64,000 bases of DNA from Haliea sp. (GTDB taxonomy: Bacteria; Pseudomonadota; Gammaproteobacteria; Pseudomonadales; Halieaceae), in the NCBI GenBank assembly GCA_016704305.1, contig JADJAL010000029.1, positions 1-64,000 of the forward strand, given 5' to 3'. Every line of letters begins with the position of its first letter. Position 1 is the first letter of the stretch. Positions 58,301 to 64,000 of the stretch are shown one piece after another. Position numbers and translations under genes: made by a program. The notes under the pieces were generated by a model. That model had not been told where the DNA came from. It saw only the letters and a list, made by a program, of their open reading frames with translations, and searched no databases.

Positions 58301-61300
58301 CCGCACGATCCACCGCCGTGGTGTTGACGCTGTACTGCGTGCTGCCCAACAGCGCAAACGCCGGCGTGAACGTCACCGTGTTACCCGACACGGCATAATC
58401 CCCCGGCACGGTAATGCCCGCACCGGTCACCACAGGGGCCGTCAGCAGGCTGAGCGCCTCGTCGTAGGTGATCGTGACCGTGCTCGTCACCGCAACATCG
58501 GTGGCATTGCTGGCCGGCACGATGGCTTGCAGCACCGGACCGGTGGTATCGGCCGCGCCACTGGCGGCCGTGGTAAAGCTCAGCACCGTGGTCACCAGCG
58601 CATTGCCCGCGTAATCACACAGGCCATCCAGCGACAAACTGTACGCAGCACCGGTCGACGGGGCCACATCCGGTGTCACCGTGATGGTCCGCCGGTCAGC
58701 ACCCAGCGCGACCGAGGCCGCCACCGGCACACCGCCGGACAGCAGCGACACGCGATCAGGCAGCTGTCGCTGAGCGCCTCGTCCGTGCTGAACACAAAGC
58801 GGCTGTTCACCGCCACATCAATAGACCCATCGGGCAGGCTGGTGTCGGTCACCACCGGCGTCGTGGTGTCCTCCACGCCACTGGTCGTGAAGCCACGGCT
58901 CGTGCCGTTGATCCGATTCCCCGCCAGGTCATACAGGTAGGTGTTGTATGTCACGTACAGCGTGTACGAATGACCCGCCTGCAACGCCTCGTCCCGCACA
59001 AAGCGCAACCGCTGGCCATCCGCACTCACCGTGCCACTGCCGCGCATGAAACGCCCCTGCGTATTGCTGTACAACGCAAAACTCGCCTGGCCCGTCGCCG
59101 GGTCCGTATTCACCGTCGTCGGATCAATGCGCTCGCTCAACGCAATCTCCAGCACAACGTTCATCGGCAGCACTGCGCCTGAGACAAAACTCCAATTCAC
59201 GATATTGCCAATGGTCGTATCCGTATCAGCGCCGGTGGTGAAATCGACCTGAACCGCATTGGGCAGGAGATTCCCGCTGAGATCGCGCACGCCATCGACA
59301 GTGAACACATAACTTGTGCTCGCATCCAATACCGGCCCGGGGTCAAGGGTCACCACTTTCTTGTCGCCGCTCAGTGAGCGAGTTACAGGGACTTCAGCGC
59401 CTTGAGCGTCCAACAACTTGATATCGCCGACATACAGCGCGCTGATGACCTCGGAGAACTGGACTCTCAGCAGCGTATTGGTCGGCACCTGGGTCGCACC
59501 ATCACTCATCGTGGTGGCAACCACGACCGGCCCCTGGCCATCGGACGCAAACGCCGTGGTGAAGTAGGTCGTCTGTCCAAGCAGGGCCAATCCGAACAGG
59601 TCCTGTATCCCCGACGACAGGGTAACGTAATACTGCCTCCCCACCAGGAAGGGCGAATTGGGTACAAAGGAGATACTGGTCTTGTCGTCGCTGACCGAGA
59701 CCGCGCCCTCAAACCGCTGGTTCGTAGCGGTATCAACTACATAGAAGGTATCGCTGGTGACCGTGGCGGGAATAATCGGCTCACTGAGAACGACGTCAAT
59801 AAGGCTGTTCAACGGCACATCCGCGTCGCCATTGGTGGGGCTGATAGACAATACGCTGGGGCGAACGGTATCGATAAAATTGCCCGTGGTGAACGCGCTG
59901 GGTGGGCGCAATCGCGTTGCCCGCCACATCCTTGACGCCGGAGATAGCGACGGAGTGCAGCTTGAGATCCTGCATCAAATCAGTGGGAACAAACAGCAGT
60001 TCCGTATTGCCCGCCGTCAACTGCAGCGTACCGGCGATCGGCGTGGCGCTGCCCTCGGGAATGACCTGCAGTACACCCGCCTTGATCGACTTGGGCAGCA
60101 AGGGCTCATCAAACAACACGCTGACACTGCTGTTCTCGGGAATGTCGGTGGCGCCGTCTGCCGGCGTAATCGCGCTGACCGTCGGCGGCGTGACATCCGG
60201 GTTCAGGGGATCGGTTTCATTGTCCACCTCTGTCTTGTCATCAACGCCGTCGCTGTCGGAATCGGTCTCATTGGGATTCGTGCCCAGGCGAACCTCTTCA
60301 CCGTCGTTCAGGCCATCGTCATCTGAATCCGGATCCTGTGGATCCGTATTCCACGTATCTACCTCTTCGTCGTCACCGAGGCCGTCGGCGTCGGCGTCGG
60401 GTTGAATCTCAAGATTCACCAGGGCGCTGGCGGCCGTGTTGCCGCCCAGGTCCACCGCCCGCGCTTCCACTACCAGGTCTGTGTCGCCCGGAGCAGGGAC
60501 CGTAACCGATACCTGGTACGGTGACGACGTGTCGGTAAAGACCAGTGCGTCATTCACGTAGAAGCCGACACTGGCGACCGCGACATCGTCCTGCGCATCC
60601 GCGGTAATGACCAGTTTACGGCCCTCGACCACCACACTACCGTCTGCCGGGTTGGTGATGGCCACCGTCGGCGGCACGCCGTTGTTGTCATTCACATCGC
60701 GGTATTGGGCAATGAACAGGCGCGTATTGCCGGTGGCCTGGTAATCGTTGCTGACGACAAAGCTCTCCTCGGTCACGTACGCATAGCTGGCATCCAGCGC
60801 GATGCCGGTGCCCGCATAATCCCCGAACGGCGACAGGTTGATCGTGCCCTGGAAGATCGGGTTCTCAAGATCGAAGATATTGATAAAGGCAATCACGTTC
60901 GGGAACAATTGTTCCGCATAGAACGCAAAGTTGCGGGTCAGCGCCACATCGCGCGGCGCAATGCTGCTGTCGCCGCCGGTGATGCGCGGCAGCATGGGAT
61001 TGCTCAGGTCGACCACGCGGTAGCCCTGGCTGTAGGCCGCGACATGCGCATAGCCATTTTCCAGCACAACGTCCTTCACGGAACCAATGTTCACGCTGCC
61101 CAGGCGGATCGGGCTCGCCGGATCGCTGACATCAATGGCAATCAGTGCACTGCCCCCTGTCACCACCGCCAGATCCTGTTCCACCGAGATGCCGGTGACG
61201 GCGCCCAGATTGCCGAGCGCCCCTACGGACAGCGGACTGGCCGATTCGGAGATATCAAAGACCTCAATACCGGACGCCCCGTTCGCCACATAGGCATGCG

Positions 61301-62799
61301 ACAGCTGCACGAACACATCCTGTGCAACGCCCGCCGTATCGACAGACCCGACCAGCACCGGCACCAGCGGATTGGTGATGTCCACGATCTTCAACCCGGC
61401 TTCACCGTCGGCGATGTAGGCCAGGTTACCGACCGTCTTGATGTCGATGGCCGTGCCATCGGTGTCGAGTGCCGCAACCACTGCCGGGTTCACCCGGTCA
61501 GCAACATCGACCACCTGCAAGCCGGCCGCACCGGCCGCGATGAACGCATAATCCCCACTGACGTCGACATTGTTGGCGTAGCCGGGAATCGCGATCGCCG
61601 ACAGCGCCGTGGCTTCAAAGTCCCTGACCGTGACGTTGATCATCACGGACTTGCCGAGACTGCTTGCCGTCACAATCGCATTGCCGGGCTGGCCACCAAA
61701 GATCTCACCCTTGGTGAGGCCAAAACTGACCACTGACAAATCGCTGGAGGCGTACGAGGTCCCGGCCAAGCTTGTGACATCAATCCGCGAACCGTCGATC
61801 AACACGCCGGCAATCGCCAGCTGCGTGCTGACTTCGCTGTCGATGCCGTTGAAGGTCATCACCACACTGGCGGGCGTGGACACCAGGGCCACCAGGGCCG
61901 CTTCAAAATTGGTGTCGGCATCGTCATTGGGATCAGAATCCACCGCGATTTCGACGCCATCCGAAAGACCGTCGCCATCGCTGTCGGCCAGCAGGGGATT
62001 GGTGATAAAGCCATCCACTCCCGCCACCAGTTCCTCGCCGTCGCGCACGCCGTCACGATCGGTATCGGCAACGCGGGGATTGGTGCCGGCGTTGAACTCC
62101 GACAGGGCAGACAGTCCGTCACTGTCCTGGTCTTCCAGTGCGTCAATCGGGTCGTTGGGATTGAGGCCATTGGCGAGCTCATAGTCGTCCGGCAAGCCGT
62201 CGCCATCCAGATCACCGCCCGACACCACCTGGACCGTGCGGGCTGCCAGCGCGCCGTCCTTGCGCGCCGTGATCAGTGCCAGGCCATTGCCAACAGCGGT
62301 CACCAGTCCCTGCGGGCTGACCGTGGCGATGGCGGGATTGGTGGAACTGTAGCTGGTGCCGGTACTGGCTGCCGTGACGTCCTTGCTCGAACCGTCAGCG
62401 TAGGAGGCGGTCACCGCCATTTGCACCGTGGCGCCAACGGTATCGAGGACAACCGTGGTCGTCGGCGTGAACTGGATGTTGGTGGGAATCGGGTCGAGGT
62501 CTTCAAAGACAATCTGGCTAACGCGGGTAATGCCATTATTTATGATGTTGAAGTAATCACTCTGCCCGGACGTTGTTGAACCATTTTCTTCCAAGGCAGG
62601 TAGCTCTTGCACGCACAGCGCCCTGGTTAGAGGGAACATTGGGGAGAGACCAGCTGCCTCCTCCGGAAACCTGGATCGTCCTGTTCAGGACGCTGATTAC
62701 ACATCTTTCGTCTAATTCCGCACGCGATTCGGCGGCGAAGAACGTTACGCAAAATGACAGTGCGAATGTTGCATGGAGTATCTTTTTCGAGTTAATCAT
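52320..62799 (-). CDS. giant secreted Ig-like repeat protein (many frameshifts)
   Basis: The start is MINSKKILHATFALSFCVTF at 62799 with a signal peptide; the total is about 3,490 aa. Order: a Big_2-like domain (SYSSTNPAIATVSPQGLVTA); thrombospondin type-3 calcium repeats (GDLDGDGLPDDYE; DTDRDGVRDGEELV); about five LVIVD beta-propeller repeats (GEAGLKIVDITNPLVPVLVG); an Ig domain (DDVAVASVGFYVND); more DxDxDG repeats; then some twenty or more SbsA/Big_5-type Ig domains (PADGATDIPENSSVSVLFDE). The last domain ends DLAGNLINRDSRRFFTAD at 52320 with no visible surface anchor. At least ten frame changes break it. An adhesin or matrix protein is likely. Confidence 0.8.
52965..59153 (-). repeat. 2.95-kb near-identical tandem duplication in the Ig protein
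   Basis: The same landmark (CGTGAAGCCACGGCTCGTGC) recurs at about 52980, 55930 and 58885, a period of about 2,953 bases. Two full copies plus about 250 bases of a third are present; homology ends near 52965 and 59153. Each unit encodes about 984 aa, some nine Ig-like domains. Copies differ at scattered bases and by single-base indels at different sites. The period is divisible by three within indel uncertainty. Confidence 0.88.
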
Positions 62800-62813
62800 T
62801 GCGAATAATCCAT

Positions 62814-63999
62814 TCAATCATTAGCACAAAGGGCGAACTTTGCTACTTCCTTCTGGTAAATCCGGTTATTGAAACCGCGCGTAACCTCATCAAATTCCTG
62901 TGCATTGATCACGATGAAGAGTTGATTACGCTGTACATAAGGGAAGACCGACGTAAACGCGAGAGGGCCGGATGTGGCTATTTTGTAATCCGAACTACCC
63001 GCTTTACTCCCTTGATCCAAAATGGGCGCCACGACGAATTCAAATTCCTGGTAGGGCTTCGAATTCTGGCCAGTGAACGCTTCATGGGAAAAGCCAGCGC
63101 AAAGGTGGCCGAACGACAGCGTTCTACTACCTGCAGATTTGGAAAATTTCTCGGCGACCAATTCGGGACTTTCATCTTCCTTCGAAAGGAAAGCAGATAA
63201 AACTCGCCCTCCGAACTCCAGCGAGTTGCCAACGGCGTAAAGATATTCACCAGCTGCAACAGCAGAGAAGTAATAGCGATCCTTTCCCTGCATGGTAGTC
63301 AATTCATTGCTCTTTTTACCTGATATGCTCACCGCGCCGATTTTTCAGGGGTATCCGACAACGCGCCAGCGAGCGCATATCCGTTCTGAACCACAGCAAA
63401 GTCGAGTGGCTCTATCTGCTGTCCACCGCCACAAAATCCAATTTCTCTTGCCCCACTATTTTGCCGGACTTGATATCCATTACATGTATATCGCAGCAAC
63501 CGGCAGGCGTGTCATAAAGCAGAGTCAGCGCTCCGTTACTGGCGACTTTCGCTCCCCTCAGCGTGTCCAGGGAACCATGGCGACCTACGGACTCTGAAAC
63601 GTTGATAAACGTCTTGTCGGATTTGTTGAATATGTAGACCGACGGTAGCGCCTTTACAGTCTCGACATACAGTGACAGCCAGTTCCCGCTGGCGTGGGAA
63701 ACAAGCCTGAAAAAATCATCGCCCACCGGGAGAGCGGCAAGCTTTTCTGCACTGGAATCGCCGCTCGTTTTCCACAAGGAGAGGTAATTTTTTTCTGTCG
63801 AATCTTGCGACAGAGAACCTGTCATCACCAAATAGCAATCCCCGTCAGCATCAAAGCAGGCTACGTCGCGCACGAGCGGTTCATCGTACTCTATAGAACC
63901 AAGCGCCTGACTCGTGTCCACCACTATTGGCTCGGCGGAGAAGACCGACAGCGCAGCGAATAACAGAGCACCCGCACTGATCGACTTGATGAAAAGCAT
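62814..63999 (-). CDS. secreted protein upstream of the giant Ig protein (frameshifted)
   Basis: The ATG at the window edge gives a signal peptide (MLFIKSISAGALLFAALSVF). The mature part begins EPIVVDTSQALGSIEYDEPL with VACFDADGDCYLVM, followed by beta-rich sequence. The frame changes near 63420 (into IEPLDFAVVQNGYALAGALS) and near 63335 (into SNELTTMQGKDRYYFSAVAA), ending at 62814. The total is about 395 aa. The pattern of short beta repeats suggests a propeller-like fold, but no family is assigned. It lies 15 bp before the giant gene, probably in the same transcript. Confidence 0.55.
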
Positions 64000-64000
64000 T

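Noticed and set aside
53884..58940. Long plus-strand ORFs (up to 538 aa) opposite the giant Ig gene
   Set aside because: They are Arg/His-rich antisense shadows of repetitive GC-rich coding sequence and recur with the 2.95-kb duplication; the minus-strand reading gives clear Ig domains.
52965..59153. The direct repeats as a CRISPR or intergenic repeat array
   Set aside because: The unit is about 2.95 kb and encodes in-frame Ig-like domains; there are no short repeats with spacers.
60705..61736. 343-aa plus-strand ORF opposite the LVIVD region
   Set aside because: Antisense to well-formed LVIVD repeats; Arg/His/Asp-rich shadow composition and no domain.

Overview
The window is chromosomal DNA from a gammaproteobacterium of moderately high GC. 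Housekeeping gene order closely follows Pseudomonas (aminotransferase-dksA-gluQ-cbrAB-pcnB-folK-panBC-acs; tRNA-fMet-rimP-nusA-infB-rbfA-truB-rpsO-pnp; argG/pyrC-rnt). A PPi-type phosphofructokinase, Xps-like type II secretion gene order and giant Ig-like/LVIVD secreted proteins point instead to a marine, non-Pseudomonas lineage such as Halieaceae/Cellvibrionales. That placement is inference.

Layout. 0-3.5 kb: two secreted proteins and a lipoprotein, all minus strand. 3.6-10.1 kb: a partial type II secretion operon read I-J-K-L-M-C-D, whose expected upstream part (E-F-G-H) is absent and replaced by two broken IS3-family remnants (10.2-11.5 kb). 12-26 kb: housekeeping genes (argG, pyrC, rnt, mpl with an RND/MMPL exporter, PPi-PFK and pyrophosphatase, M15 peptidase, Rieske protein, aminotransferase, dksA, gluQ). 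26.4-37.8 kb: a carbon-control locus: a small CbrX-like ORF, cbrA, cbrB, a sigma-54 promoter, a strong candidate CrcZ-like Hfq/Crc decoy RNA, then pcnB, folK, panB, panC and acs. 37.8-40.7 kb: an accessory island with a truncated-looking membrane protein, a fatty-acid desaturase and a methyltransferase. 41-49.8 kb: translation and RNA-decay operon from tRNA-fMet to pnp. 50-50.9 kb: bfd and bfr for iron storage. 50.9-64 kb: a minus-strand cluster with a secreted protein, a giant (about 3,490 aa) Ig-repeat protein containing a 2.95-kb near-identical tandem duplication, a single-pass membrane protein, a thioredoxin-fold CPYC protein and an unknown protein.

The most interesting element is the RNA at about 31242-31545. 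A sigma-54 -24/-12 element sits downstream of the sigma-54 activator gene cbrB. About twelve bases later begin two homologous modules, each with two (AAN)n tracts followed by a conserved GACCTGGATGGGG block and a GC hairpin. Position between cbrB and pcnB matches Pseudomonas crcZ.

Caution: many genes carry single-base frameshifts, including ones expected to be essential (nusA, argG, mpl, pfp, gspD). One compensating indel pair creates an in-frame stop in dksA. This pattern suggests residual indel errors in the assembly more than true gene decay. Broken genes are described here as whole loci with the break noted.
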